Source: Acidobacteriota bacterium
Lineage (GTDB): Bacteria > Acidobacteriota > Blastocatellia > Pyrinomonadales > Pyrinomonadaceae
NCBI GenBank assembly: GCA_003222895.1
Contig: QHXI01000067.1
Span: 1-56,783 of the forward strand
Length of the DNA: 56,783 nt
Reading direction: 5' to 3'
Positions 34,362 through 42,560 of this stretch are shown here, piece after piece (the first letter of the stretch is position 1; each line of letters starts with the position of its first letter). The notes below the pieces were generated by a model. That model was given only the letters and a program-made list of their open reading frames with translations, ran no database searches and was not told where the DNA came from. Both the position numbers and the translations under genes were made by a program.

Positions 34362-34589
34362 CTACTTCTTCATGCCTGCCTTGCGCTTCGATTTACGCTT
34401 ACTAGCTGCGGCATCGACTACGATAACCTCGGTCACGACTCGACCGACGTTCGTTACCGTGTTCTCTTCGTCACTATGAGGCTTAACGACGCTCTTAATT
34501 TTGGTCTTAAAGGCGCTCTTGAGTCGTGCTCGCTCGCTGGCAGTAGTTTGCAGGGACTTGGGAATGCTAACCACGACTTTGGGGGGCAT
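34362..34589 (-). CDS. Small basic Val/Thr/Lys-rich peptide, candidate substrate of the radical SAM enzyme
   Basis: 75 residues with a near-perfect ribosome site (AAGGAGA six bases before the ATG at 34589), which makes it a real gene. No Cys, no signal peptide. Residues 1-40 are basic (VVVSIPKSLQTTASERARLK), followed by TVTNVGRVVTEVIVVDAAA and a Lys/Arg-rich tail. It resembles no family I know. Position ahead of a PqqD-fused B12 radical SAM enzyme makes it a candidate RiPP-like precursor; Val, Thr, Pro and Ala are known methylation targets of such enzymes. A small nucleic-acid-binding protein is the main alternative. Confidence 0.65.
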   Translation of the reverse strand: MPPKVVVSIPKSLQTTASERARLKSAFKTKIKSVVKPHSDEENTVTNVGRVVTEVIVVDAAASKRKSKRKAGMKK

Positions 34590-34659
34590 GGTTTTCTCCT
34601 TTTTGGAAGAACGTGGGTGTTACCTCTTAGAAAAGCTTGGGTTTGAGGCAACCTGGGAA

Positions 34660-34679
34660 GTGGCGATTGTTTTCGCCAC
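34660..34679 (-). terminator. Hairpin between kinase gene and radical SAM cassette
   Basis: Perfect stem GTGGCGA / TCGCCAC with a 6-base loop, 36 bases after the stop of the Ser/Thr kinase gene (34716). No clear T run follows on the minus strand, so termination is uncertain. Confidence 0.35.
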
Positions 34680-34715
34680 CAGCTTCATTGAGTCGGGCAG
34701 CTAATATCACACTAG

Positions 34716-37337
34716 CTACGCCGATGCAAGACCAATACGCTGGATGAAGTCTTGAAATTTGGGATCATTTCTCAGTGAATCAAAGAACGGACTGATCCTA
34801 ATATAGACCAGAAAGAGATCAAATTCTGTCCGCGCGCGACTAAGCCATAGAAAACCCTGATCTTTTTCCCCTAAAGCGATGTTGACGACCGCGAACCTCA
34901 ATGGCGGAATGTGCTGACGCGTCGAGCGCGACTCGAGGTCCTTAAGAATTTTTCGGGCTTCGTCTTTCTTGCCGGACGCTGCGTAGGTATAAGCCATCGT
35001 CGCGTTCACCATGGTGTTGCTGCCCTGCGACAACGTGTTGGCCTTTTGATATTCCGCTATCGCTTCGCGATACATTTTCTTTTGCGTATATGCCCACGCC
35101 AGATGTTCCCGCGCCGGGAAAAAGTCGGGGAACCGCTCCGCGATTTGTTTCAAGTACGCGATGCTGCGATCGTAGTCGCGCTGATAAAAATAAACGAGCC
35201 CAAAATCGACATTGATTATCGGCGAGAGCGGATCCAACTCGCGCGCTTTCTCAAGTTCCTGGAGTGCTTTATCAAAGTTGCCGCGCGCCATCAGCATGTC
35301 GGCATAGAAATGATGCGCCGTCGCGTAGTTTGGATTTAGCTCGATCGCTTTCTTGAACTCGGCTTCGGCTGCCGTCCAGTCCGTCTCATAATGCGTCTTG
35401 ATGAATCCCAGCGTGGCGTGCGCTTCACCCAGTGAGCTGTCGAGCGCCAGAGCCGTTTCGGCCGCCTGTTTCGCCTTTAGTGACGATTCTCGCAGCGGGA
35501 AGGTGCCATCAACTACGTACATATCAGCCAGGCCCGCGTACGCCAGAGCATAATTTGGATCGAGCTTGATCGCCTGTTCGTACGAGTTGATCGCCTGGTC
35601 TCTGCCTTCCTTCGTGAACTTGTTCCAATACCAGCGCCCTTTCAAGTACAACTGGTACGCGTCTACATTCTGAGTCGGAAGTTTCGCGAAGCGCTGCTCC
35701 TCGGCGCCCGTCATCTTCAGGCGTAACTTCTCAGTGATCTTGTGCGAGAGTTCATCCTGAATCACCAGCAGATCTGAGATTTTTCGATTGTACTGATCAC
35801 CCCAGATGTGATGATTGTCTCGCGCGTCCTCTAAGTCGACAGTGATCGAAAGGTTCCCGTCGTGTTCGACTATTCTGCCAGTTACGATTGCCTGCACGCC
35901 GAGTTCCTTGCCGGCCTGCTGGGTATCCGGCTTGATCCCTTTGTAATGAAACGCTGAGCTGCGACCGGTGACTTTCAGATTGGGCAACTGCGACAGACTG
36001 TTGATCAACGCTTCAGTCATACCGTCTGAGAGATACTCAATGTCAGAATTTTTACTGGGGTTATCAAACGGAAGCACCGCCACTGAATTGATGCTTGCGG
36101 GAACTATTTCTGGTTCATGATGACGAGTCAGCAGATAAATTACACCAAGTGAAATGACTAGCAGCAGCGCGGCGCCCACGGCCAGCGCTAAACGTGAATC
36201 GGTTTTCGGCCGCGGCGGCTTGGCTGTTTCAAACGATCCGGTCGAAAGCTCCTGTCTAAGAGCTTCCAGGTCTGAAGCCACATCGGCTACGTTTCGGTAA
36301 CGTTCCTTTCGATCCTTTTTCAAGGCCTTGCAGACGATTTTCTCCAAGGTTGCCGGGACGCCATGAAGACTCTTCGTCAGCGATTCTGGTTCGGTTTCGA
36401 GGATCGCCACGATTGCATGACTCGGAGTTTCTCCTGAAAACGGCATTTTCCCAATCAGCATTTCGTAAATGACAACGCCCAGGCTCCAGATGTCCGTGCG
36501 TTCATCTACTGGTTGGCGTTTGGCCTGTTCGGGTGAGAGATAATAGACGGTGCCAATTAGATGTTCCGACTGAGTGTCGAAGACCGGGAACGTTGCTGCC
36601 TCACTGTCGCTGGGGAGTTCGTATTTCTCAGTCAGCTTAGCCAATCCGAAATCGAGCACCTTCACGTAGCCGTCTGGGCGCAACATAATATTTTCCGGCT
36701 TGATGTCCCGATGGACAACGCCCGCCTTATGTGCGGCGACGAGCGCGGCCGCAACTTGCTGCGCAATTCCCACCGCGTCACTAAGCGGAATTGGCCCCTG
36801 CCGCAATCGCTGACGCAGAGTCATCCCTTCGATGTGCTCCATCGCGATGAAGCGGCGACCTTCTTCCGCTTCGCCGATCTCATAAATCACGCACACGTTT
36901 GGATGATTCAACGCTGATGCTGATCGCGCCTCTCGCGCAAACCGTTTCAAGCGATCCTCATCGGCATGAAGCGACTTAGGTAACAACTTCAGCGCCACGT
37001 TGCGGCCCAATTTCGTATCGTGCGCCAGATAAACTTCTCCCATGCCGCCACGACCGAGGAGGGACAAAATCTTGTAATGCGAGATCGATTGGCCGATCAG
37101 AGTCGCCGGTTTTTGACCCAGAATCTCGGTCGCGACTTCGGAAGGCGCGGACTGAGAATGAGCCGTTTTTATTTCATGCGCCGACAAGAGAGATTCGACC
37201 TCCTGGCGCAACGAAGAATTCGCACCGCAGGCCTCATCGAGAAACGACGGACGCCTGGTAGGATCAATTTTCAGCGCCAGGTGATAAACCGCCTCGATTT
37301 GCGCTCGCACTTCGGGGGTCAAGGGCATGGCTTGCAT
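34716..37337 (-). CDS. Membrane Ser/Thr protein kinase with TolB/FlgO-like and TPR domains
   Basis: 873 residues. An N-terminal helical region (about 1-70) typical of Acidobacteriota/Planctomycetes kinases, kinase domain about 85-355 (GRGGMGEVYLA, VALKLL, VVHRDIKPENIM, LDFGLAKL, SPEQAKR), a membrane helix (about 393-413), then an extracytoplasmic part: a TolB-N/FlgO-like domain (SVAVLPFDNPSKNSD, LKVTGRSSAF, ELGVQAIVTGRI, HHIWGDQYNR) and about eight TPR repeats to the end. This architecture is common in the phylum and probably couples an envelope ligand to cytoplasmic phosphorylation. The ATG three codons in (37328) is an alternative start. Confidence 0.93.
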   Translation of the reverse strand: MQAMPLTPEVRAQIEAVYHLALKIDPTRRPSFLDEACGANSSLRQEVESLLSAHEIKTAHSQSAPSEVATEILGQKPATLIGQSISHYKILSLLGRGGMGEVYLAHDTKLGRNVALKLLPKSLHADEDRLKRFAREARSASALNHPNVCVIYEIGEAEEGRRFIAMEHIEGMTLRQRLRQGPIPLSDAVGIAQQVAAALVAAHKAGVVHRDIKPENIMLRPDGYVKVLDFGLAKLTEKYELPSDSEAATFPVFDTQSEHLIGTVYYLSPEQAKRQPVDERTDIWSLGVVIYEMLIGKMPFSGETPSHAIVAILETEPESLTKSLHGVPATLEKIVCKALKKDRKERYRNVADVASDLEALRQELSTGSFETAKPPRPKTDSRLALAVGAALLLVISLGVIYLLTRHHEPEIVPASINSVAVLPFDNPSKNSDIEYLSDGMTEALINSLSQLPNLKVTGRSSAFHYKGIKPDTQQAGKELGVQAIVTGRIVEHDGNLSITVDLEDARDNHHIWGDQYNRKISDLLVIQDELSHKITEKLRLKMTGAEEQRFAKLPTQNVDAYQLYLKGRWYWNKFTKEGRDQAINSYEQAIKLDPNYALAYAGLADMYVVDGTFPLRESSLKAKQAAETALALDSSLGEAHATLGFIKTHYETDWTAAEAEFKKAIELNPNYATAHHFYADMLMARGNFDKALQELEKARELDPLSPIINVDFGLVYFYQRDYDRSIAYLKQIAERFPDFFPAREHLAWAYTQKKMYREAIAEYQKANTLSQGSNTMVNATMAYTYAASGKKDEARKILKDLESRSTRQHIPPLRFAVVNIALGEKDQGFLWLSRARTEFDLFLVYIRISPFFDSLRNDPKFQDFIQRIGLASA

Positions 37338-37436
37338 AGTTGGGTCGGTGGAAGCCGCCTCCCTTCGATTTCAATTGGGCGCAGCTTAACATCACAGAAG
37401 CCAAATTTCCAGGTTTTTTGGGAGAAATAGCCGAGC

Positions 37437-38177
37437 TTACTTCTTCAGCCATCCTAGCAGCCCATAGAGAACCGTTTCACGATTCTCTTCATAGATGGCT
37501 TTGGTGAGTGGGATGTTCATCGGGCAAACCTTCACACAATTCTGCGCGTTGCCACAATTCGTAATGCCATCGTCACCCATGATGCCTTGTAAGCGTTCCT
37601 CGCGATCCATCGCACCGCTGGGATGCATGTTGAAAAGACGCACCTGCGCGATTGCCTGTGGGCCAATGTAGTGATCTTCGTCGTACTGCGGACAAGCTTC
37701 GAGACAGCAACCGCAGGTCATGCAACGCGAGTAAGCGTACCGCTCCATCACGTCTTCCTGGTCCATCCGTGGTCCTGGTCCAAGATCGTGCGTGCCGTCG
37801 AGTTCGATCCAGGCGTGAACTCGCTTCAAGTGATCGAACATCTGCGAACGATCGACTATCAGATCGCGAATGTTCGGAAACTTTGTCATCGGTTCGAGTT
37901 TGATCGGCTTGTCGAGATTGTCGACCAAAGCCGAGCACGACTGCCGCACGCGTCCGTTGATGACCATCGTGCAAATGCCGCAAACCTGTTCGAGACAATT
38001 CATGTCCCATGACGGAGGCGTCGTTTGCTGGCCTGACTTCGTCACCGGGTTTTTGCGAATTTCCATGAGACAGGAAATCACGTTGAGGTTCGGACGATAG
38101 GGAATCTCGAACACTTCCCAGTGTTGCGGCGCGTCTGGCGATGGCCGCCGTTTGATATGTATCTCTACTGTGTTCAT
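37437..38177 (-). CDS. sdhB: Succinate dehydrogenase / fumarate reductase iron-sulfur subunit
   Basis: 246 residues from the ATG at 38177, preceded by AAAGGAAC. Carries electrons from FAD to quinone through three clusters: [2Fe-2S] ligands in MNCLEQVCGICTMVI and RQSC, then CMTCGCCLEACPQ and CVKVCPMNIP for the [4Fe-4S] and [3Fe-4S] clusters. The sequence is of the Bacillus/Bdellovibrio-like (type B) group rather than E. coli. Last gene of sdhC-sdhA-sdhB; 123 bases separate it from sdhA and are filled by a REPIN-like element that reaches its ribosome site. Confidence 0.96.
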   Translation of the reverse strand: MNTVEIHIKRRPSPDAPQHWEVFEIPYRPNLNVISCLMEIRKNPVTKSGQQTTPPSWDMNCLEQVCGICTMVINGRVRQSCSALVDNLDKPIKLEPMTKFPNIRDLIVDRSQMFDHLKRVHAWIELDGTHDLGPGPRMDQEDVMERYAYSRCMTCGCCLEACPQYDEDHYIGPQAIAQVRLFNMHPSGAMDREERLQGIMGDDGITNCGNAQNCVKVCPMNIPLTKAIYEENRETVLYGLLGWLKK

Positions 38178-38185
38178 CGGTTCCT

Positions 38186-38298
38186 TTTGGAGTGCGCCGG
38201 CAAAGCGAAGCGGCGACGGCGCTTTTCTTGCTTGATTGATTTGTCCTCGAGCTAGAATCCAAAGCGGCGTCGCGCAAGGCTTGCCGCCGCACTCCAAA
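38186..38298. repeat. REPIN-like element, family B, copy 2 (between sdhA and sdhB)
   Basis: Left unit (38186-38227) begins TTTGGAGTGCGCCGGC and contains hairpin GCGCCG / CGGCGC. The right unit (38255-38298), read in reverse, begins TTTGGAGTGCGGCGGC and contains GCGGCG / CGCCGC. The two units align over about 42 bases. No strong central palindrome. The element ends three bases before the sdhA stop and starts at the sdhB Shine-Dalgarno. Confidence 0.72.
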
Positions 38299-38300
38299 TC

Positions 38301-40097
38301 TTATGCCTTCGCCGTTTCCTTCTTCTCGTGCGAGTAATCGCGTTTGCGTGGTGGAAGCAGAGAGATGTCGACCGGGTCATACGAAAACACCGGACCTTCG
38401 CCGGAGTATTCAGCAACCGTCGTCTTCAGCCAATTCGGATCGTCGCGATCGGGAAAGTCAGGCTTGTAATGCGCGCCGCGCGATTCGTTTCGATTGAGCG
38501 CGCCGAGTGTAATCACGCGCGCCAGGTCGAGCATGTTGCGCAATTGTCTCGCGTGCGGCAAGGCCATCGTCGCCCAAAGATTCGAATCGTTGATCGAGAT
38601 TCGATCGTAGCGATCGGTCAACTCTCGCAGCTTGTCGTCAGTCTGCTTCAGACGATCGTTGTAACGAATGACCGTGACATTGTCGGTCATGATCTTGCCC
38701 ATCTCGTCATGCAGCTTATACTGATTTTCTTTGCCGCTTTGCTTGATCAACCTGTCATTGATTTCCTGCTGATGTTTCGTTTCCTGATCGTATACTCGCG
38801 AACCATTCGAGCCGTTGCGCTCCACATTCTGGGCCCATTCGATTGCCGCCGGCGCAGCGATAAATCCGCCGTACACGCAACTGACCAGCGAATTCGCGCC
38901 CAAACGGTTCGCGCCGTGAATCGAGTAATCGCATTCGCCCGCTGCCAGCAATCCGGAAACGTTGGTGCGTTGATCGAAATCTACCCACAACCCGCCCATC
39001 GAATAATGCACGCCGGGGAAAATTCGCATCGGCACATGACGCGGATCGTCGCCCACAAACATCTCGTAAATTTCCAGGATGGCCCCGAGCTTCTTATCGA
39101 GCGTCTCTGCCGGGATATGCGTCAGATCCAGATAAACCTGATTCTCTCCGTTTACCCCCATGCCCGCCAGACACACTTGGAAAATTTCTCGTGTAGCGAT
39201 ATCGCGAGGGACGAGATTTCCATAAGCGGGATATTTCTCTTCAAGAAAATACAGTCGCTCGTTTTCGGGAATCGATGAGGGCGATCTCTTGTCACCTTTA
39301 TTCTTCGGCACCCAGACGCGGCCACCTTCGCCGCGTGCGGACTCGCTCATCAAACGCAGCTTGTCTTCGCCGGGAATCGACGTTGGGTGGACTTGAATGA
39401 ACTCGCCGTTCGCGTACTTCGCGCCTTGCTGATAACAAGCCGCGACCGCGCTGCCCGTGCACACCATCGAATTCGTGGACTTACCGAAGATCAATCCGGG
39501 ACCACCACTCGCGATGATTACGGCGTCAGCCGGAAAAGCTTTCAACTCGAGCGAACGAAGATTCATCGCCACCAGTCCGCGACAGACTTGATGGTCGTCG
39601 AGCACCAGCGACATCATCTCCCAGCCTTCGTACTTCTTAACTTTCCCCGCGACTTCATGACGCCGCACCTGTTCATCCAGCGCATACAAAAGCTGTTGAC
39701 CGGTCGATGCTCCCGCGAAAGCAGTTCGATGATGCTTGGTGCCGCCGAAGCGACGAAAGTCGAGCAGTCCTTCATTGGTTCTCGAAAACGGCACACCCAT
39801 GCGATCGAAAAGATAGATGATCGCCGGCGCCATCTCGCACATCGCTTTCGCGGGCGGCTGGTTTGCCAGAAAGTCGCCGCCATAAACCGTGTCATCGAAG
39901 TGCTCCCAGATCGAATCGCCTTCGCCCTTCGTGTTTACGGCCCCGTTGATTCCACCTTGCGCGCACACAGAGTGCGAACGCTTCACCGGCACGACCGAAA
40001 ACAGATCGACCGAGTGACCGGCCTCGGCAATTTTCATCGCCGCTGCCAGGCCCGCCAGTCCGCCGCCAACGATGGCGATTTTGATATCAGTAGCCAT
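38301..40097 (-). CDS. sdhA: Succinate dehydrogenase / fumarate reductase flavoprotein subunit
   Basis: 598 residues. Oxidises succinate to fumarate. FAD-binding motif VGGGLAGLAAAMKIAEAG (10-27), the FAD-linking His in KRSHSVCAQGG (His42), the substrate-site motifs HRTAFAGASTGQQLL and ARGEGGRVW, and NRLGANSLVSC near the second FAD segment. The length and the sequence around the capping domain match the type B (Bacillus-like) enzymes. Ten bases separate it from sdhC. Confidence 0.97.
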   Translation of the reverse strand: MATDIKIAIVGGGLAGLAAAMKIAEAGHSVDLFSVVPVKRSHSVCAQGGINGAVNTKGEGDSIWEHFDDTVYGGDFLANQPPAKAMCEMAPAIIYLFDRMGVPFSRTNEGLLDFRRFGGTKHHRTAFAGASTGQQLLYALDEQVRRHEVAGKVKKYEGWEMMSLVLDDHQVCRGLVAMNLRSLELKAFPADAVIIASGGPGLIFGKSTNSMVCTGSAVAACYQQGAKYANGEFIQVHPTSIPGEDKLRLMSESARGEGGRVWVPKNKGDKRSPSSIPENERLYFLEEKYPAYGNLVPRDIATREIFQVCLAGMGVNGENQVYLDLTHIPAETLDKKLGAILEIYEMFVGDDPRHVPMRIFPGVHYSMGGLWVDFDQRTNVSGLLAAGECDYSIHGANRLGANSLVSCVYGGFIAAPAAIEWAQNVERNGSNGSRVYDQETKHQQEINDRLIKQSGKENQYKLHDEMGKIMTDNVTVIRYNDRLKQTDDKLRELTDRYDRISINDSNLWATMALPHARQLRNMLDLARVITLGALNRNESRGAHYKPDFPDRDDPNWLKTTVAEYSGEGPVFSYDPVDISLLPPRKRDYSHEKKETAKA

Positions 40098-40106
40098 GCT
40101 CTTCTC

Positions 40107-40778
40107 TCACATGAACTTTCCCAGCAATCCGCCGGGATGAATAAAAGCAATCGCGGCGTTGATGCCGACAGCGAGCAAAAACAGACCGAACGCGATGCAC
40201 GCGTAACCGGTCAGGCGTTGTGCGCGCTCGCCAATCGTAATGCCCCAATCGACCAGGAAAAGCCAAATACCATTTGCCAGATGCCAGACGGTTGCCGTGA
40301 TGCCAATAACGTAGACTATGAAAATCGGAACCATCTTGAATTCGCGCGCCACGATGTCAAAGCTCTGGTCAACATGATGCGCAACCGACATCGTGTTCAG
40401 TCCCGGGATCAAGCCAAAGCGAAAATTTAAGACATGAAAAGTGATGAAGAAGAAAAGAATGATGCCCGTAACTCGCTGAATCGTGTAAAACCAGTTGCGC
40501 GCGTACGGATAGTACAGATTGTTCGGCCGCGCCTCGACGGTAATCACCAGGCCGTAAACCGCGTGATAGATTAGCGGAATGAAGATGCCGCCGATTTCCA
40601 CAAACAGGATGTACGGGATCGACTGAAGATCTCGCACCGCGTTGTTGAAATCCGCCGGGCCGGTCAGCGCTTTCGAGTTAGTATAAAAATGTTCGAGAAG
40701 AAAAATGCCAAGCGGCATGATGCCTGTTAGCTGATGCAGCTTGCGCAGAATGAACGTTCTGCTCAGACGAATCGCCAA
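40107..40778 (-). CDS. sdhC: Succinate dehydrogenase cytochrome b subunit
   Basis: 223-residue membrane anchor of the di-heme cytochrome b558 type (one subunit, five membrane helices), which binds two hemes and menaquinone. Conserved His candidates are in LRKLHQLTG, LLEHFYTN, IYHAVYGL, ITFHVLNF and VWHLANGI. First gene of sdhCAB. The type B layout with a single membrane subunit is usual where menaquinone is the quinone. Divergent from the Smr gene with a 163-base gap. Confidence 0.93.
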   Translation of the reverse strand: MAIRLSRTFILRKLHQLTGIMPLGIFLLEHFYTNSKALTGPADFNNAVRDLQSIPYILFVEIGGIFIPLIYHAVYGLVITVEARPNNLYYPYARNWFYTIQRVTGIILFFFITFHVLNFRFGLIPGLNTMSVAHHVDQSFDIVAREFKMVPIFIVYVIGITATVWHLANGIWLFLVDWGITIGERAQRLTGYACIAFGLFLLAVGINAAIAFIHPGGLLGKFM

Positions 40779-40941
40779 GGCGCTTCTCCTTTGCGGGTTG
40801 AACTCAGCAAGGCTTGCGAAGTTTGCGGGAACGAATTATTCGATTGCGATAGCAAAGAAAATTATAGAGCGACGCCGCGAAAATGCAAACCAGTCGCACA
40901 AGTTGTTACTTTGAGAAGGTCGCTCGTACTCAACGAGATCG

Positions 40942-41250
40942 ATGTCAGACGATAACACTCCTTTTCCCGAACCGGTTGTGATCGAAATCACAGACGTGTT
41001 CGATCTGCACACAATCCCGCCGCGCCAAGTCAAAGCCGTGGTCGAAGAATATCTGCGCGAGGCATACGCAAAAGGCTATCCCGTGGTGCGAATCATCCAT
41101 GGCAAAGGCATCGGCGTGCAGCGCGAGATGGTGCGCACGATTCTGGCGCGAACTCCGTTTGTCGTTGATTGGACCGACGCGCCGCCGGAGGCAGGAGGAT
41201 TGGGCGCAACGATTGTGCGGCTAGCACAATCCGCAGATTCCGCAGATTAA
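40942..41250 (+). CDS. Stand-alone Smr domain protein
   Basis: 102 residues, a minimal Smr (small MutS-related) domain: FDLHTIPPRQVKAVVEEYL with the DLHG-like motif (Asp21-His23) and IIHGKGIGVQREMV with the second HGKG motif. Smr domains are nicking or RNA-cleaving nucleases; stand-alone forms such as SmrB act on mRNA at collided ribosomes, others on DNA. A Pro-rich C-terminal segment (DAPPEAGGLGATIVRL) completes the fold. It is divergent from sdhC. Confidence 0.88.
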   Translation: MSDDNTPFPEPVVIEITDVFDLHTIPPRQVKAVVEEYLREAYAKGYPVVRIIHGKGIGVQREMVRTILARTPFVVDWTDAPPEAGGLGATIVRLAQSADSAD

Positions 41251-41355
41251 GAATAACGGCGAATCCGGAAACCATTTAATAGACTAAACAGCGCCGGCGA
41301 AACACTAAGACATACTTCTGAATCTGTGTAATCCGGGTAATCTGCGGAAAAATTT

Positions 41356-41432
41356 TGGTGCCCCCGGCGCGATTCCAACGCGCGACCTCTCGCTTAGGAG
41401 GCGAGCGCTCTATGCAACTGAGCTACGGGAGC
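41356..41432 (-). tRNA. tRNA-Arg (anticodon CCT)
   Basis: 77 nt cloverleaf on the minus strand. Acceptor GCTCCCG pairs with CGGGGGC (one G-T), discriminator A, and CCA is encoded (41358-41356). D arm GCTC...GAGC, anticodon stem CTCGC / GCGAG with loop CTCCTAA (anticodon CCT), T stem GCGCG / CGCGC with loop TTGGAAT. Two invariant positions differ: C56 is G (TTGG for TTCG) and, in the D loop (AGTTGCAT), G19 is C, so the G19-C56 tertiary pair appears swapped to C19-G56. Confidence 0.95.
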
Positions 41433-41444
41433 ACATAACTGCTG

Positions 41445-41526
41445 AGGCTAGAGTTTAGAGGCTAGAGACTGGTCAAGCAACATCAATTAGCTAGCCTCTA
41501 GTCTCTGACCTCTAACCTCTAGCTTT
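41445..41526. repeat. Heptanucleotide array D (unit about TAGCCTC), inverted halves
   Basis: Left half: AGGCTAG, AGTTTAG, AGGCTAG, AGACTGG (41445-41472). Right half, complementary: TAGCCTC, TAGTCTC, TGACCTC, TAACCTC, TAGCTTT (41492-41526). The right half includes the stop codon and last codons of apt. It could form a long imperfect hairpin between the tRNA and apt and might end apt transcription. Confidence 0.8.
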
Positions 41527-42040
41527 GGTACTTAATCAACGACCTCACATCATAGCCTTCCAACTTCTTTCGGCCCGGCAGAAATTCCAATTCAACGACG
41601 AAAACCAAGCCTTCAATTTTTCCGCCGAGACCTTCGACCAGATCGCAGACAGCCTTTGCGGTGCCGCCGGTCGCCAGCAAATCATCAGCGATGATCACGC
41701 GATGGCCGTCGCCGATTGCGTCGCGGTGAATTTGCAAAGTGTCCTGGCCATACTCGAGGTCATAAGAAATAGACGCAGTCTCCGCCGGCAACTTGTTCGG
41801 TTTGCGCACTGGCACAAAGCCTGCGCCGAGGTGATATGCAAGCGCCGGCGCGAAAATAAATCCGCGCGCTTCGACACCCACGATGGTATCGATTTTCATC
41901 CCTTCGTATTCCGCAGCGAGCGCATCGACCGTCTGGCGCAAGCCGGCGGGATGTTTCAAAAGCGTCGTAATGTCGTAAAAATTAATGCCTGGCTTGGGAA
42001 AGTCAGGCACTTCGCGAATTAGATTTTTCAGTTCGTCCAT
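41519..42040 (-). CDS. apt: Adenine phosphoribosyltransferase
   Basis: 173 residues. Salvages adenine to AMP using PRPP. The N-terminal [18 protein letters not shown] is diagnostic for Apt; [15 protein letters not shown] is the adenine/flexible loop region, and [17 protein letters not shown] is the PRPP-binding motif. Length is typical. The final codons and stop lie within heptad array D, suggesting the repeat has replaced the original 3' end without loss of function. Confidence 0.97.
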   Translation of the reverse strand: MDELKNLIREVPDFPKPGINFYDITTLLKHPAGLRQTVDALAAEYEGMKIDTIVGVEARGFIFAPALAYHLGAGFVPVRKPNKLPAETASISYDLEYGQDTLQIHRDAIGDGHRVIIADDLLATGGTAKAVCDLVEGLGGKIEGLVFVVELEFLPGRKKLEGYDVRSLIKYQS

Positions 42041-42207
42041 GGTTGTCGATTCGATGTTAATGGAAATAATTTCTTAGAGCTTTTCTTTTGCGGACATGAG
42101 TTTTGATCGCGTCGCTACCGCTCCGGGTACTGACATCTTCAAGAACGGCTCATGATATCATCTCCCGCGTCTCTCCGTTCCTCCTTCGCGTCAGGCCGGA
42201 GCACTCA

Positions 42208-42460
42208 TTGCGGTTCAGTTTCTTACCATCGCGGATTATTCTTCTCTGCGCTGCCTCGTTAGTTTGCGCCTGGTATTGTCCTGCTCAGGATTCTAAAAAA
42301 CCAAACCAAAGCGAAGATGTTATTCACGTTGAATCAGCGCTGGTCCAGACGGATGTAAATGGTGTTCGATAAGTCTGGTGGCTTTGTGAACGGCTTGCGG
42401 CGCGGTCAGTTTGCTTTGAAGATCGACGGCAAGGCGTCATCGATCGCATCACGAAATTGA
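42208..42460 (+). pseudogene. Remnant of a VWFA-related acidobacterial-domain protein (5' end only)
   Basis: The frame from about 42208 encodes a signal peptide (SFLPSRIILLCAASLVCAW, ending PAQ) and the family's N-terminal strand IHVESALVQTDV. It then hits a stop, but shifting one base at about 42358-42361 continues the family sequence: VFDKSGGFVNGLRRGQFALKIDG, to a TGA at 42458. The rest of the protein (VWA domain and beyond, usually more than 200 residues) is gone. So one frameshift plus a large 3' truncation. The remainder of the 42041-42560 gap holds nothing else recognisable. Confidence 0.72.
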
Positions 42461-42560
42461 GTGCCTCACAAAAGGTAAGTTTTCAGGTGGAGTGATGGAG
42501 CGCAGGCGTCCTTACCGGCAATACTTGAAGATTATGGGTTGCAAGCAACCTTGTTCGCAC

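Noticed and set aside
38328-39278. Open frame of 316 codons on the plus strand within sdhA
   Set aside because: Shadow of the highly conserved flavoprotein gene; composition rich in Arg/His/Ile and no domain.
41445-41526. Heptad array D as a CRISPR array
   Set aside because: Units are 7 nt and contiguous, with no spacers and no cas genes.
42103-42372. 89-residue protein starting at the ATG at 42103
   Set aside because: The first 35 residues have no coding character; the later part is the N-terminus of a broken VWFA-family gene that continues in another frame.
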